A program made the position numbers and the translations under genes. 40,302 nucleotides of DNA from Streptomyces carpinensis. Lineage in GTDB: Bacteria > Actinomycetota > Actinomycetes > Streptomycetales > Streptomycetaceae. The stretch covers positions 1 to 40,302 of the forward strand of contig NZ_MUBM01000148.1 in assembly GCF_002154505.1 (NCBI RefSeq), given 5' to 3'. The notes below the pieces were generated by a model, which worked only from the letters and a program-made list of their open reading frames with translations, was not told the DNA's origin and did not search any database. Shown piece by piece: positions 39,640 through 40,302 of this stretch (position 1 is the stretch's first letter; the number at the start of each line of letters is the position of its first letter).

Positions 39640-39840
39640 CTCCGCGTCTACGGAGAGCAAGGCGCGGTAGCCGTCTCATCCGGGCTGTGCGGCCCAGCCC
39701 GGCCGCAGGCCGGGGCTGGGCATCGGGGCGGTGAACAGCGGTTCCGGCAGTGTGACGGCCGCCACGTGTCGCCCACGAGGAACGCTGGGCCCGCGCTTGG
39801 CTCCTGTGTCTTCCTGCCTCCCCGCGGCCCGGCGCAGCGT

Positions 39841-40302
39841 TCAGTACTGCTCGTTCTCCATGAAACCCGCACCTCCGTTGTCGTCCGCGTCGAAGGCGGC
39901 GGCGGTCGGGTCGAATCCGGGCGGGCTGTCCTTCAGGGCCAGGCCCATGCCGGCCAGCTTCGCCTTGACCTCGTCGATCGACTTCGCACCGAAGTTGCGG
40001 ATGTCCAGCAGGTCGGCCTCGGAGCGCGCCAGGAGCTCACCCACGGAGTGGACGCCCTCGCGCTTGAGGCAGTTGTAGGAGCGGACCGTGAGCTCCAGCT
40101 CCTCGATCGGCAGCGCCATGTCGGCGGCCAGGGCGGCGTCCGTCGGGGACGGGCCCATGTCGATGCCCTCGGCGTCGATGTTCAGCTCGCGGGCGAGACC
40201 GAACAGCTCGACCAGGGTCTTGCCGGCCGACGCCATCACGTCACGCGGACGCATGGCCTGCTTGGTCTCGATGTCGACGACCAGCTTGTCGAAGTCGGTG
40301 CG
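39841..40302 (-). CDS. rpoA: RNA polymerase subunit alpha, C-terminal part
   Basis: 153 codons and the stop TGA are present; the gene continues past the window edge. It covers the end of the alpha N-terminal domain (T-D-F-D-K-L-V-V-D-I-E-T-K), the linker (G-L-A-R-E-L-N-I-D-A-E-G-I-D-M-G) and the whole alpha-CTD. The DNA/activator-contact regions are intact: L-T-V-R-S-Y-N-C-L-K-R-E-G, then L-L-D-I-R-N-F-G-A-K-S-I-D-E-V-K. Compared with the Streptomyces RpoA I remember, it has small changes (M-A-L-P-I for L-A-L-P-I, G-V-H-S-V-G-E-L-L) and a different, slightly shorter tail ending F-M-E-N-E-Q-Y. No rplQ follows. The reading frame is intact, so it may be functional. Confidence 0.95.
   Translation of the reverse strand, partial: RTDFDKLVVDIETKQAMRPRDVMASAGKTLVELFGLARELNIDAEGIDMGPSPTDAALAADMALPIEELELTVRSYNCLKREGVHSVGELLARSEADLLDIRNFGAKSIDEVKAKLAGMGLALKDSPPGFDPTAAAFDADDNGGAGFMENEQY

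Larger units (their letters stand above)
39082..39840. other. 759-bp stretch without an intact gene
   Basis: Between the FtsX operon terminator and the rpoA-like gene no frame shows a convincing intact protein, and third-position GC is not consistently biased in any frame. Contents: a possible minus-strand peptide from ATG 39204 (M-S-Y-R-K-S-A-P-N-I-K-N-P-G-E) that uses codons rare in Streptomyces (AAA, AAT) and has no recognised homologue; a possible serine-recombinase remnant (39494-39586); and a 13-bp inverted repeat (39599-39639). rplQ, which normally follows rpoA, is not here. The region looks decayed or foreign. Confidence 0.6.

Overview
The window comes from a high-GC actinobacterium, almost certainly a Streptomyces. 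The evidence is the very high GC with GC-rich third codon positions, frequent GTG starts and 4-bp start/stop overlaps, and actinobacterial cofactor families: a mycothiol-dependent isomerase-fold protein, a deazaflavin (F420)-dependent nitroreductase-like protein and a geranylgeranyl-reductase-type flavoprotein. It is ordinary accessory chromosome made of small transcription units. I see no CRISPR array, rRNA, tRNA or intact insertion sequence.

Layout. 1-2.85 kb: the 3' end of etfA with a strong terminator, then an HpcH/HpaI-citrate-lyase-like enzyme behind a good promoter and a perfect TTCCGC-ACA-GCGGAA operator, convergent with a LacI-type regulator. 3-6.7 kb: a ROK sugar kinase divergent from that regulator, a secreted GH27 alpha-galactosidase with an NPCBM module, and a tiny secreted protein. 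These form a sugar-utilisation neighbourhood. 6.8-7.8 kb: a TmrB-like kinase fused to a Nudix hydrolase. 8.1-14.1 kb: a complete five-gene peptide-type ABC importer with a strong hairpin after the binding-protein gene. 14-17.3 kb (minus strand): a kinase-fold protein with an MBL hydrolase, then an M20 dipeptidase. 17.5-22.9 kb: a flavoprotein reductase, a Ddn-like protein and a TetR regulator divided by a four-copy operator array, a two-component system, and a mycothiol-dependent enzyme. 23-25.7 kb: an MFS transporter, an Rv1733c-like membrane protein and a luciferase-domain protein.

25.7-28.4 kb: a DeoR regulator divergent from an SIS isomerase/deaminase and a class II aldolase, resembling an aminosugar/tagatose pathway without its kinase. 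28.4-31.5 kb: an RlmG-like methyltransferase, AlkB and a ROK regulator. 31.5-34.0 kb is a decayed zone. An MmyB-type HTH regulator is split, with its first ~28 codons on the minus strand and the rest on the plus strand carrying two single-base frameshifts. Next to it is a phosphotriesterase-family gene with a third single-base frameshift. 34.0-39.0 kb: a TetR/DUF4865/phosphotriesterase operon divergent from a SHOCT-protein and MacB/FtsX-type ABC operon. 39.1-39.84 kb has no intact gene and holds a strong inverted repeat and a possible recombinase remnant. The window ends inside a gene for RNA polymerase subunit alpha that lacks its usual neighbour rplQ and sits outside a ribosomal-protein context, so it may be a second rpoA.

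The most unusual items are the solitary rpoA with the degenerate DNA beside it, the split-and-inverted regulator, the TmrB-Nudix fusion, and several sharply defined operators that suggest testable regulons.
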